This document shows, one piece after another, positions 52,893 to 64,000 of a DNA stretch of 64,000 bases (position 1 is the stretch's first letter; each line of letters begins with the position of its first letter). Below the pieces are notes generated by a model. It saw only the letters and a program-made list of their open reading frames with translations. It did not search any database and was not told where the DNA came from. This DNA comes from Gibbula magus (taxonomy: Eukaryota > Mollusca > Gastropoda > Trochida > Trochidae), in assembly GCA_936450465.1 (NCBI GenBank), contig OW388298.1, forward strand, positions 9,992,663 to 10,056,662, in the 5' to 3' direction. A program made the position numbers and the translations under genes.

Positions 52893-55239
52893 CGTTGTCA
52901 AAATCATCAGGATTAAAACTTTAAAGGGATATACAGTGTTGTTAGGAGTCACATGTGTTGTACGTTAATGAAATGTTCTAGACGGGATGCCATAAGTTAC
53001 CATGTTTCATGAAAACGTAGTTTATGCTCTTTTTTTTATAAACATTGATTCCAAATTGTCTGATGACAGATATGTTAATGTTATTGTATTTTCTAGAATA
53101 CCATTTAGTAAATTCCAAAAATATGTATACACTGAGGTTTTCATAAATGCCTGAACTTATTACGGTTTCTCGAATCCATTTTTAAGACGTGGTGCGCTAA
53201 TTAACAATATTTTATGAAATTATTATGTTTTACGCTGGGCTTTAAAATTGTTCTGTTACAATTGTCAGAAGACAAATATGTTTCAGTGATTGTTTGTGCC
53301 CGAGTACAATTTAGTAAATCCAAAAAGTATGCATATAAATATATGTATTGAGGTTTTCGATTTTTTCGATAAAATTTTCGACGCGAAAGCTCTTAACGGG
53401 ATGGTATAATTAACAATGTTTTATCAAATGAATAACATGCTGTTATGCTGTTTTGTATTAAAACAGGCTCTGATTGTTTGTGTCTGTACTATGATACACT
53501 GTATGACTTACGAAATAGATTCATGGTCATACCAGCTTTATCTATTATTTATGTTCATATTAATGTCATTTCAAACTTGTTTAGTGTTATCTTAGTTTCG
53601 CATTCAATTGATTTCGATAATTTCATAAACTGGTTTTTGTATTTTTTTAAAATATTCATAACATATATTAACTCAAGGTGAATGCAGCGTCTTCCAAAAA
53701 TATATGAAAATTTTAATTTTCAATTATAAAATTGAGTATTGTATTTCATAAAGGTAGGAATATGCACTCTTATAATGTCTGATGATAAAATATTTATAAA
53801 TTCCTATTTTCTCAGATAAGTTCAATGTTACCAAGAAATTGAAACAAAAGCTAATTATTTTTCACTTTTGTAAAGATTTCAATTCTTGACAAAAAAATAT
53901 CCAGGTGATGCAAAATGGTATCTTCCATTATGCAAATCAGAAGTATGGCAATGACGTCAATCTATTATCATACTGACCATCCTCTTTACAATGATATGTT
54001 TCTTAAAGCCCGTTCTCACAGTACGATTGTAGTTACGACTTGTAAGTATTTATGAATCAAGGTGTCGACGAAATATTTAAGTATCTATCAAACTTTAAAT
54101 ATTTTTCTTGTATGGTATTTTACGAAATCTTTAAGTATTTATCAATTATGATGTTAGATAAAAATTTAAAATAATAATCTACTATGGTGTTCTTCGAAAC
54201 CTTTAAGTATTTATCTATTATGGTGAAAACTTCAAATATATATATATACTTTAAGTATTTAATATCATTTATGTAGTATGGTGTTCGATGAAAATTAGGC
54301 AATAAGTAAATAAATGTAATACAATCTTACATATTTTGTAACCATGTTTAAACACATAATATGTTTATCACTATCAGTTATCATTTTATAAAATCAATCC
54401 ACGTTTTAAGAGAAAGTAAGTATATTCATGAAATAAACGTTAATAGTTGTATGTCCATTACATCTTGAATAATATCACAAACATTATTGTTCATGTTCTG
54501 TGTGATATAAATGGTTGAGAGTTTTTGTCAATCACTATATGTTTAACATTATACTGTAAAACGAGGCAAAAGAAACTATACCTACAAAATGCAAGATATT
54601 TTAATCCACGTTAATCCACGTTAATAGGACTAAAACATAGTTACATCATCTTTTAAAAAGATTAAACTATCAATTCATATTTTGAAAAATCTGAAAAATT
54701 TGGCGAATTTTAAACATGTTCATTACGTCGCTTCATTTTTTTTTATTACTTTAACATTCATATTTCATCAATTTTCAACTGAAATGCGTGTCATTCAAAT
54801 CAAAAGCATCATACCGTGATGAAGGAAATTGTGTATAGTTATTTACAAAACAAGTTCTTATCGAAGACATTCAATATCCTATTAATTTAGCTGCATTATT
54901 GTTTTGGGGAAAATATTGTTCAGTTTCTTTTGCCGCGTAGTTTACCAATGCTCAGTTACCTATTGGTTGTAATCTAATAATTTGTGGATGAAAATGATGT
55001 AAAATAAAGAAAATTACAAAGGAATGGATGAATAAATTTTTCAGCTTTTACGTTTTTAGCTTTTCTTTAGAATTGGGAGTTGAACACTGATTATATTTCT
55101 GAAAAAGCTTTGCATTGTAACTACATCACAATATGTGTCTGTTCAAGTACTGTATACCATAAAAACATGCTGCACACACAACGAGTCTAGGCTTCAATTA
55201 ACATGGCGTTGAAACATCTCCAAAGGATAAACTTAAACG
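52893..55239. other. AT-rich intergenic or intronic DNA
   Basis: CTTTAAGTATTTA-like phrases recur several times between 54070 and 54270 (a loose tandem). No coding region is supported. Confidence 0.35.
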
Positions 55240-55597
55240 TTAAAGGGGCAGTAGCACGTTTCTTGCAAAATGTACTGTTTAAAATTTCCTATTTGTACTG
55301 ATAGTTTGTGTCATTTAAATTTACTTTAGATGGTAAAACACCCTATTACACAAGCCAATTATCCGTAGTAGTAACAACGGTGTTGCGTAAAAGACAAAAA
55401 TGGCGGCCATTTTATTGTGAACACATTTTATTATTTCGAATGGCAAAAACGATCCCCTTGGCTTTACTGGGCCACGAACACTCATTTTTAACTTGATTTT
55501 TCGAAGAGAGAAAGGTGTTTTACAATTGGTGAAATTATTTTTTAAATATATTTCATGAACTTTTTTCAGCGGAAAAAACGTGCTACTGCCCCTTTAA
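55240..55597 (-). mobile_element. TTAA-flanked MITE, copy 4
   Basis: TTAA-AGGGGCAGTAGCACGTTTC and AAAACGTGCTACTGCCCCT-TTAA bound it, in the same orientation as copy 3. Confidence 0.88.
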
Positions 55598-55734
55598 AGA
55601 AGTTCTGGTATAAATTATATGACAAAGTAAGACGATATAAGGCTGGACTGCGTTGAGACATAACCGGTCGTTTCTAGAAAGCTGACACATATTGACAGCA
55701 ATGACACATCCGCAGACATAGTTTTTACTCATGC

Positions 55735-56340
55735 TGGCTGGGCAAAGAGATTTTTATTTATTTTCATGTTTAAAAGGATTTTAAAAATTATTTTCATGTT
55801 GGCAAGGATAACAGTTTGTTATTCTCATGTTGGCAAGGCAAAAAGCTTCGTATTCTCATGTTGACAAGGCAAATATATTTATATTCTCATGTTGGTAAGG
55901 CAAATGTTTTTTTTATTCTCATGTTGGCTGGACAAATACTTTTGTTATTCTCACGTTTTCACAGTTTTCTTTTTTCGTGTTGGCAAGGTAAATAGTTGTT
56001 CTGCTCTCATGTTGGCAAGGAACGAGTTTCTTATTTTCATGTTAGAAAGGAAACTTTTTTTAAATGTTCATGTTGACAAGGAAAATAGTTTGTTATTGTC
56101 ATGTTGGTACGGTATATATATTTATATTTACATGTTGGCAAGTAAAATATTGTTATTATCATGTTGGCAAGGCAAACCGTATTTTATTCCAATGTTGGCA
56201 AGATACAATAGTTTTTTATTCTCATGTTGGCAAGGCAAATAGTTTTTTTTTATTCTCATGTTGGCAAGGCAACTAATTTTATATTCACATGTAGGCAAGA
56301 CAAATAGTTTTATTCTCATGTTGGCAAGGCAAATAGTCTT
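55735..56340. repeat. Irregular minisatellite of CATGTTGGCAAGG units
   Basis: Roughly 17 copies of TTATTCTCATGTTGGCAAGGCAAATA-like units (about 30 bp) with variable linkers. Open frames here follow from the repeat. Confidence 0.85.
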
Positions 56341-56389
56341 TTTTTTAAATTGTATTTATTTATTTTATTATTAGTTATTATTATAAGAC

Positions 56390-56710
56390 AAATTACCCAC
56401 CTTTGGCCAGCGAGACGAAATCAATAATCAAGGAAAATGCTCGATAGGATAAGACGGAAATGGTCAAGGGAGATAACCGGTGATGAATGGCTAACAAAAT
56501 GACGGCGTCAAGGAGGTGCGTGCTTTGCAACGAAGTGATATGAATTGTCATTGGCTCGAAAGTCTAAGCTGCGAAACAGTTTGATTGACTGACGCCGGCC
56601 AAGGGCGGTAATTCGAGTACATATTTATCTGATGGAGTGTCCCAGGGGTGCTATAGTGGAGAGCAACGGAGCATATATAAACCCCTGGGTAACCGAGGAT
56701 TACCTGGAAA
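56390..56710. mobile_element. Fold-back element, second copy (left arm truncated)
   Basis: The spacer and right arm (GACGCCGGCCAAGGGCGG, GTGGAGAGCAACGGAGCATA, GGGTAACCGAGGAT) match 29.1-29.4 kb. The left arm is reduced to about 25 bp. Confidence 0.75.
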
Positions 56711-57217
56711 CTTCAAGGTTGATATGGAAGTTACCTATGTGGCGGTGTCGTACCTTTAGGGTGTTTCAAGTCCAAGGTGCAACTATTTATTTAAAAATTT
56801 TACCAAATAGGATCACGAAAACTATATGACTTTGAAACTATTGGGAGTTAGGGGATACAACTCAAAGCGTGTCCTTTGAAATTAATCGCCATTCATTGAC
56901 ATGATTGAGTTCATATATTTTCAAATTAAAACTGCATTGCAGGCGGTCAAACTTAACGCGGTGGTATGTGAGCTTTGTTCACTTTTACCTTGTGAGTTGG
57001 TTGTATTTTTTGAGTGAATTGGTGTATTTTCGACCTTATTTAAAAGAAAATCATCTCCAACCACATCTGTATCTACAAACACAACAAGTATATGTTTTCC
57101 ATGTGCGATTGACTTTTTGTAACATATTCTAGAGAAAATCATACATAAAAAGTGATATGATATGATACAATATCTATGTTTAAATTCGATTCACATTGTG
57201 ATTTCCTTCCTCCGCAG

Positions 57218-57316
57218 ATAAAGAACCGGAAGAAGGAAGAGGAAAAGTCACGTGACGAACCCGATGATGAAATATCTGGTGACACCGTCAACTCAAAAGT
57301 CGAGAGCCGTCTGTGA
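57218..57316 (+). CDS. Orphan C-terminal exon
   Basis: A strong acceptor (TTTCCTTCCTCCGCAG) precedes a 33-codon phase-0 frame, IKNRKKEEEKSRDEPDDEIS then GDTVNSKVESRL and TGA. The charged, disordered sequence looks like a cytoplasmic tail. The receptor gene upstream has a phase-0 donor at 48236, so this could be an alternative last exon replacing exon 9, but that would drop the end of TM7. Two AATAAA signals at about 59216 and 59236, after a GT-rich stretch, would suit the end of this transcript. The stop codon is also the first base of a 12-bp tandem array. Confidence 0.4.
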   Translation: MKNRKKEEEKSRDEPDDEISGDTVNSKVESRL

Positions 57317-57822
57317 AGCATTATGTGAAGCATCACGTGAAGCATTATGTGAAGCATCACGTGAAGAATTATGTGAAGCATTATGTGAAGCATCACGTGA
57401 AGAATTATGTGAAGCATTATGTGAAACATCACGTGAAGCATTATGTGAAGCATTACGTGAAGCATCACGTGAAGCATTATGTGAAGCATTATGTGACGCA
57501 TCACGTGAAGCATTATGTGAAGCATTACGTGAAGCATCACGTGAAGCATTATGTGAAGCATTATGTGACGCATCACGTGAAGCATTATGTGAAGCATCAC
57601 GTGAAGCATTATGTGAAGCATCACGTGAAGCATTATGTGAAGCATTATGTGAAGCATCACGTGAAGCATTATCTGAAGCATTATGTGGAGCATCACGTAA
57701 AGCATTATGTGAAGCATTATGTGGAGCATCACGTAAAGCATTATGTGAAGCATTATCTGAAGCAATATGTAAAGCATTATGTGAAGCATTATCTGAAGCA
57801 ATATGTAAAGCATTATGCGAAT
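57314..57822. repeat. 12-bp tandem array with repeated TCACGTGA
   Basis: About 42 units of TGAAGCATTATG and TGAAGCATCACG alternate in 24- and 36-bp higher-order patterns. Around eleven units create the palindrome TCACGTGA. Because the unit is 12 bp, several frames on both strands are open over the whole array. They are artefacts. Confidence 0.93.
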
Positions 57823-59500
57823 ACTGGCACTTACATTCAGTGCTGTTATCAGATAATACTCATGCTTACAGTTTAATGGGGTCTTGCGAACATGCCTTGT
57901 GTTTTTTGTTATAGCGTTCTGCTTTTGTGATAGATTGGCTTGACCATGTGAATGTGTCTTTTGTTTCCTGTGATATGCAACCATCTTGATGTATCCAGCG
58001 ATATGATTCGGTGGTTCATTTTCTTGATAACACCGGTGGTGAAAAACTCTTCTATTTAGCCATTTCACCACGCACCGTGCTAAGTTCGTGATAACATCGA
58101 CCATCCGTTAACGATTCCCTGACCTTGGACCTTGCCATCACGCCATGTGTTTCTGAGAGATGATATGGATTTTATGGATGGTCAACTTATATTTATTTTC
58201 TCGATAGAGATATTTCATATATTGATCGATTGTTGGCTGAACCTTATTCCGTTTAATTGACTTCAAATTTTATTAAGTTCATGGAGGTACAAACTTTAAA
58301 AAACGCCGTGGAAACTGTGTACATCTGCGTAGCTCAAATTCGCGTGGTTCGCTGGCTCAAATACGACATGCGGACACTGTCTCACCTTCTTTATATGTTA
58401 AATAGGTAGATATACTTATTTATATTTAGGGTCTTGCGTCTGTGGCTAACTCGATCTCCACAAATACGTGTACACGGTCACACGACAATCATACCTTGCC
58501 AACACCCCGCGTCTTTCTTGATCTATGCAAATACCTTCCCGAAAAGTTTACGCTTTTCCAGTGATGTTTGATTGTTATCATGCAACCTTTACGTTGGTAC
58601 CTGATGTTAATTTTCTCGGAAAAGGTCGATCTTGATAATAAATACCCATCAACACAGTGCAAAGTCTTGCCAATGTTCTTCTATAGTGCAACACTCGCCA
58701 TTGAAACGTCTGGCAGTGAGGTTACGTTATATTAGTACCTTTTCTGGACGACGCCGACGGTAGGAAAGTCTACACTTTATAATAGTTAACATTGCCAACA
58801 TGTCTTGTGTCTCGTGTTCTCTCGTGACTTCAAAACTTCGCTCTCGCTCGGGCACTATCCAAACAATCAAGCTCGTTTCGTAAAACTCATATGATATACA
58901 TGTGAGGGTATACCTCAAAAACGTTATTGTCACATTGTATTTAAAGCGCTCAGATTTTGTCGATCTCAACTGAATTGTATTTCCGCGTCATGGTATTTAA
59001 GCTCAATATCTGAAATATAAAAGCAGTGCAATACATTGTGAATCTCACGTGTCTTCTAAACGTACAGATGTTATTACTCCTAACTAACTTTGTTCATGCT
59101 TTTAACGACGAGAGTCATTGTCAGAGTCATTGATGTAGTGTTTAGTGTTGTATGTACATAATTCTGTGCTTTTTGTATGTGTATGTTCTATAAGGGTACG
59201 TAGCCTGAAACTTGGAATAAATTCTTTTTCAAATAAAGACATTTCAAAAAGAAAATAGTTTCTCTTTTTTTAAACAAAGTTTTCATTAACAGTCCACCCT
59301 GCACTGTTAGAGTACGTTATACGTTATACGCATGTCCACTACAAATCACCTGGACCCATATTTTCGAAGCTCTATCGTAAATTAATTAAGTGCCGTACAT
59401 TAACATTGACTGAGACGCTTTTGACAATCATGTGATTTGCAGTAGCCCTCCGTACACACATACCCTGGTGGAACAAAATGAGGGCATTCGTGAATGTATG
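57823..59500. other. Intergenic or 3' untranslated DNA
   Basis: Tandem polyadenylation-like signals lie at about 59216 and 59236. No exon was identified. Confidence 0.35.
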
Positions 59501-59539
59501 GCGCAATGCCATAAGATGAAATATCTAGGCAGATTTGGG

Positions 59540-60350
59540 CTGTTCTCTATTAGCGTTTAGCGCGAAGCGGGGGATATAGTATTCGACTGCGTCCACCCGT
59601 ACGTAGGTACGAAATGGAATAACTCTTGAAAGTACTATTCACTGGATTCTTTTCATATTTTGCATATATGTTCATCATAGAGAGAGTATAATGTTCCTAC
59701 AGCGGAACAGCGGGATATCTCAAGAACCGTGGACTGGATTCTCTTAACATTATACGCATACATTTTCCTAAGGAAGACAAAAGGCTGATTAAATTTGGTG
59801 ACATTGACATTATTCTGAAACTTTGCATGTGTATGACCCACTAACTGCATAGGTGCCTTTCTGAAATTTCCATAGAAACGTGTTGGATTCCGACTTTGTT
59901 CAGAGATACGTTCCTTTCCGGAGCACAGCTCCAAAATTATTCATTATATCTTCCTGAAACTTAGCATGTGTATTACCCACTAACTGAAGTGGTGCCTTTT
60001 GATATTTTCAGATTTCTTTTTCGATTTTTTTCGTTTTCATTGAAACACGTTGGATTTGGACTTTGTTCAGGGATAGGTCTGCTTCTGTAGTAGAACTCCA
60101 AAACCCTTTATCATACCTGAAACTGAAATTTGTATTACCCCCTAACTGAAGAAGTAGATATACAATTATCTGTCAAAGATGCGTTTTACAAATTATGTGG
60201 GACCGGTTGGATATGTCATCTTCTGATGACTCTTGTTTATTACACCAATGGTTCTTTTAGGGAAGATTCAGGGCCGAGTCGATTTTGCTGACCTTGACAT
60301 AGCTTTTCAATTAAGAAGTATTTATTTGCCGCGGGGGATCATGTCACCTT
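59540..60350 (+). repeat. Dispersed repeat, relative of 11.69-11.96 kb
   Basis: GCGTTTAGCGCGAAGCGG and TTCACTGGATTCTTTTCATATTTTGCATA are shared with the earlier copy, and GCGGGGGATCATGTCACCTTAGTGAC is at the end. Internal segments with ATTACCCACTAACTG phrases occur three times. Confidence 0.6.
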
Positions 60351-61242
60351 AGTGACAACTGCCTGTTATCCTTTAACTAAAGTTTATCCGTATAGGTCTT
60401 GTTCTACGTGGTTGTACGTGTAGATACAGGTCCACTGTATCAATCAACATACCTCAAGGACTTAATTCACCTCAGTGTTTCGTGGAACGGAACTCTGGTA
60501 TATACAAATTTGCGGTTCCAGTTTAGGATTATGTGAAGGAGAACAATAAGAACAGTTGCCAAAACGTGTGAGTATATTAGTGTATACAATACAAAGGAAC
60601 TTAAATACTTATTAAATGATAGAATGAAACGAAAATACTATTATAAAAACACAACAACTAAACTAATATGACATAGAATAGGTAAATATGAATCGATCCT
60701 CTACCGAATTTAGCTCATTTTACCATTCTATTGAGTTAATATGTCACGATAGCCTATATTAAAATAGAGCTCTGTAGCTCATCTGGTATTGCATTATTAA
60801 TTATATCTAGGGTTAACAGAGGGACAGACATATACAATAATAAGGCATGACGATGCAATCTCTATTATGGTTTTGACTGCTAAATTCAAAACTTTAGCCA
60901 AATTAATTTACATTAACTCATTCTAAGAAGTAATTAACAAGTATATAATGAAAGGTGTGAGCTCTGTCCTTTTGTCTCCATTAGAAGCATCTATTATATA
61001 TATTATTGTTCTTCATTAAAGGACCATTCTACCATGAGCATATATAACTTGCAATATGATACAACCATAACCATGGCACTGTGTAATTAAAATATTTTCT
61101 AGATACAACTATGGAAATAAGAATATTTAACACGTTTGGTCAGCAGCTGACGGCCCTTTATCTATCCTATTCCAATATAATCTCTAGTTATATGTGCACC
61201 GTTGTGTATCTAATCAACAAAACAAAAGTAAACGTATTCAAC
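60351..61242. other. AT-rich spacer after the archaemetzincin gene
   Basis: AGAGCTCTGTAGCTCATCTGG at about 60766 is the inverted end of the TTAGCTCATCA repeat family. Nothing else is recognised. Confidence 0.35.
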
Positions 61243-61546
61243 CTAATCGCTGATATCGGGTCGGAGACACGATATTCTGTTCCTCAGCCACTCTGTCTCG
61301 GCTTTCTGTTCCCATCTGTGCCAGAAATCCAACATCTGTTCGTATCTGTTCAAAATGTCAAACCCACATGCGTAATGGAGTTTCCTTAGACACACTGGAC
61401 ACAAAAACATAGGCCGTGAGTCCATCTCGTCCAAATGATTGGAGCCGTTCATTAAACACCGGAAGTAGATGCAGTGTGACAATCCGAACATATGCGAGAT
61501 CTCGTGGGCGAGCACCTTGCAGCTCCTCTGCAGGGTCTGCATCTCA
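61243..61546 (-). CDS. Archaemetzincin last exon (catalytic domain)
   Basis: The acceptor is ACATTGCAG at 61547-61548, entering in phase 2 with SEMQTLQRSCKVLAHEISH. The stop TAG is at 61243-61245. Confidence 0.87.
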
Positions 61547-63381
61547 CTGCAATGTTAAAGAAATTTGTACATACAACCACAGGGGCTTGTATTGCTGAAA
61601 ACAAACAGTTCCTAGGTTCAATACTACGATACGATATACCTATACTTATAAATAAAGTGATTATAAAGTTGCAATAAAGTTGTTACGGTAAGATACCCGA
61701 ACTATTCAAGTATGACACATGTATCAGGGATGTAAAGTGATAGTAGCAAACTCTTTTCTAGATTGATTGCTTTTGCTAGGAATGAAATATCGACTTTTCC
61801 CTCGATTTTTGTCGATGTATTGCTGGGACACCATTTTGGCCCACTCGAGTTTGACGAGCAAAAAATCGTGTTTGAAGTGTCATTACTTTAGAAATAATGG
61901 ACCGATTGTGTTGATGTTTGTTTTAATCGAACGAGTAATCACTGTGCTTTAATTCTACAATGTGTTTTAGGTGTACAAAGTGTGTTACCATTTTGAAATT
62001 TGGACTTGATTGGACAGGGGGTTAAATTTGCGTTGCATCCCTTTCTTTATTTATAAGTATAGGTATATCGTATCGTAGTATTGAACCTAGGAACTGTTTG
62101 TTTTCAGCAATACAAGCCCCTGTGCATACAACTGTATCATCTCAGGCTTGCAGACTATGTAAACAATCGTAATTATCCAAAAAGCTTAATTATACAAATA
62201 GAAGGATTTCGTTTACAGCAGATACCCAAGCCAATGAAACGTTATTTTAACGGAATGTGCGTTATAAAACTGCTAGTAATTATTTCAGAAATAGTACCGC
62301 CGTAGTTTCCGTATCGGTTATTCTGTGACCCTCAACTGGAGTTCCTAAGGGAAGTGTTCTTTCACCCTTAGTATTCGTCATGTTTACATAAAATACTGCA
62401 ATTACGGCAATAATTAATATTAGATAAAATTACTTGCAATAACAAAGAGCAGTTTAAATCATGTTTCGTAACAAATTGTAATTCAGACATTAAAGGGGCA
62501 GTAGCACGGTTTTTTTTTGCTGAAATAAGTCGATGAAATGTATTTGAAAAATAATGTCACCAATAGTAAAACACACTTCTCTCTACAGAAAATCAAGTTA
62601 AAAAATGAGCGTACATAGTTCAATAAAGCCATGGGAATCGCTTTCGTCATTCGAAATAATAAATAGTGTTCACAATAAAATGGCCGCCATGCAATTTTTG
62701 CTTTATAGGCAACACCATATTTATCAGATAATTGGTTTGTGTAATAAGATGGTTTACCTTCTAAAGTAAATATAAATGACATAAACTATCATTATGAATG
62801 GGAAATTTGAAAAAATAAAATTTGAAAAAAAACGTGCTACTGCCCCTTTAAAATAATTAATTACCTAGATTTATCGTAAATGCTAATTTGTTGTCGACCA
62901 AAGTTCGGTAAATAGCGCGCCAATGAGTGGACACCGGCTCGGGCTTTCTTATTGGCTAATCCGAAAACAAAATTCCATTCGTCTCTGGGGTACAGATCAC
63001 AAAGGGTTATCCCTGCGAGACAAAACCCATCCTCTGGTCGAACCGTTTTCAGTTTCTCCAAAACTGTCTTGGCATTCACCTGTAACGTATTCGAGAATGG
63101 GTTAATCCGTTCCGGCACAAACCCTTTGAGGCAAACTGGTTCCAGTGTGGTAATTTGGAATCCAAAAAATATTTGGGAGTATTCTTCAATTGCGTTCAAT
63201 ATATCGGAGGGCACATGTTCTTCCTGAATGTTGAACGGCTGGAGGTAAATGACGCGGTTAGTTTTGATTGGACAATATGATGCAGCTGTGACGTATTGAA
63301 GAAACGTTTGCCCCGCCTCCTTGTGGTTGCTCAGCCAATCATGTGCGCCCGGGTCGTCAACACATGAAAAGCTGGAAGCAT
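61243..63381 (-). CDS. Archaemetzincin-type zinc metalloprotease (5' end missing)
   Basis: Two minus-strand exons, 63381-62865 and 61546-61243, join in phase 2 through a GT-AG intron. The first covers the N-terminal archaemetzincin domain (DWLSNHKEA, RVIYLQPF, PEDGFCLAGITLCDLYPRDE, NFVFGLA, GVHSLARY). The second carries the catalytic motif HEISHMFGLSHC (HExxHxxGxxH, with the glutamate as base) and the family's second zinc site, with Cys in CIYFRC and in CPVCLRKL, plus LMNGSNHLDEMDSRP. The stop at 61243 gives a C-terminus of ordinary length. Archaemetzincins (AMZ1/AMZ2) are conserved aminopeptidase-like enzymes of incompletely known biology. The sequence upstream of DDPGAHDW is not certain: a 27-base candidate exon near 63500 is not convincing. 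No lesions are seen. Confidence 0.87.
61565..62132. repeat. Inverted-repeat element in the archaemetzincin intron
   Basis: CACAGGGGCTTGTATTGCTG ... ATACCTATACTTATAAATAAAG (61576-61665) is inverted at 62047-62130 almost without mismatch. The 400-bp interior is non-coding. It is probably a fold-back or MITE insertion. Confidence 0.8.
62490..62851 (+). mobile_element. TTAA-flanked MITE, copy 5
   Basis: TTAA-AGGGGCAGTAGCACGGTTTT and AAAACGTGCTACTGCCCCT-TTAA bound it. It lies 13 bases from the archaemetzincin splice donor. Confidence 0.88.
62865..63381 (-). CDS. Archaemetzincin exon (N-terminal domain)
   Basis: On the minus strand the acceptor is TTTGCTTTTGCAG (exon from 63381) and the donor is TCTAG|GTAATT at 62865. 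Confidence 0.82.
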
Positions 63382-64000
63382 CTGCAAAAGCAAACAGCCT
63401 GGTTAAATACACAATTCATCATAAAATTATAATTCATTGTTTGATATGACAGTGAGTGTTCTTTAAATCCCGTTATCATTAAAATCAGCTCGTACCTCGT
63501 TCCAATCTTGGATTCTCGGGATCTGCCAATGACGTTCGATCTTATTTTCTAACGAGGATGGACAGACGTAGAAATATTTGATTCGAACCAACAACATTAA
63601 TTTAGCTTAAAATATAAAATATTGAAATATGAACAAGCGATAATCTCCTGATCACAATATTTACAAGAAAGAAAGTTTTAAATGAAATATTTATATTTGA
63701 CAGCCGTTTGGGATAGCATACAGTTCCAATATTATTTCTTCAATAGTATTTTTCGGATACGGATAAGAGTAATAATGGTATTGTAGTTTGACAATGGTCT
63801 AAGTTCCAAACTGGTTAATAGTCATGTCACGTGACCAAATGAGCCTACATGTACATGTTTGTCTACGGAATAGAAATACAAGTTACACCAATTTACGGCT
63901 GGATGGCCTAAACTGACGAATAAATATTGATTGAATATCATTTACTAAATCCTAATTTTAAAAAAAGTAACTTAATAAATAAAAGTTATGTAAACACTTG
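63382..64000. other. Upstream intron or flank of the archaemetzincin gene
   Basis: AT-rich. A possible short minus-strand exon (CCCGAGAATCCAAGATTGG, 63500-63530) has acceptor and donor but no supported phase. Confidence 0.3.

Noticed and set aside
55735..56340. Repeat protein gene
   Set aside because: Unit length varies and frames change; it is a minisatellite only.
57139..58104. Long open frames on both strands (321, 220 and 187 codons)
   Set aside because: They are produced by the 12-bp tandem array; composition is pure repeat (MLHIMLHV, KHYVKHHV, CEALCEAS) with no start context or splice sites.
61111..61389. Plus-strand frame of 92 codons
   Set aside because: It is antisense to the archaemetzincin catalytic exon.
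62923..63227. Plus-strand frames
   Set aside because: They are antisense to the archaemetzincin N-terminal exon.

Overview
This window is eukaryotic genomic DNA from an animal, most likely a lophotrochozoan and probably a mollusc. It is AT-rich, with small exons bounded by GT-AG introns that are packed with transposable elements. The mollusc assignment is an inference from an invertebrate-type adhesion-class receptor, a tRNA-derived SINE with a tail style I associate with molluscs, many fold-back repeats and a DIRS-type retroelement. There is no sign of prokaryotic organisation. All gene models here were assembled by eye from splice signals and phase continuity, without transcripts or database searches.

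Layout. (1) 1-2195 is the 3' part of a DIRS-type (tyrosine recombinase) retroelement inserted into a LINE fragment (2195-3328, minus strand). (2) 3.8-9.3 kb is a degenerate inverted duplication whose two arms each carry a THAP zinc-finger exon, both damaged. (3) 10.47-10.77 kb is a young SINE with a 13-bp target-site duplication. (4) 12.2-34.0 kb is a ten-exon plus-strand gene whose exon phases all fit. It encodes an unrecognised N-terminal region with two RHIM-like tetrads, three TQT motifs, a serine-rich heptad-repeat region and C-terminal ankyrin repeats. The last exon carries a frameshift and a stop. Its introns hold a LINE, a PIF/Harbinger transposon with TTA target duplications, an L1/Tx1-like LINE, an L1-like ORF1 remnant and several fold-back elements. 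(5) 34.0-43.6 kb holds repeats with no convincing coding exon. (6) 43.65-49.24 kb is a nine-exon seven-transmembrane gene of adhesion-GPCR type with an unusually short N-terminus in the visible model. (7) 49.2-59.3 kb holds two MITEs, minisatellites and an orphan C-terminal exon at 57.2 kb that runs directly into a 12-bp tandem array. (8) 61.2-63.4 kb is an archaemetzincin-type metalloprotease gene on the minus strand, with its 5' end missing.

The three host genes show no functional relation and the window is not an operon-like unit. The most interesting candidate is the ankyrin gene. The RHIM-like tetrads, TQT motifs, a heptad tract resembling a polymerase II tail, and ankyrin repeats suggest a scaffold or immune-signalling protein, but this is inference. 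A TTAA-flanked MITE family occurs five times, and three kinds of near-perfect palindrome occur in introns and intergenic DNA.
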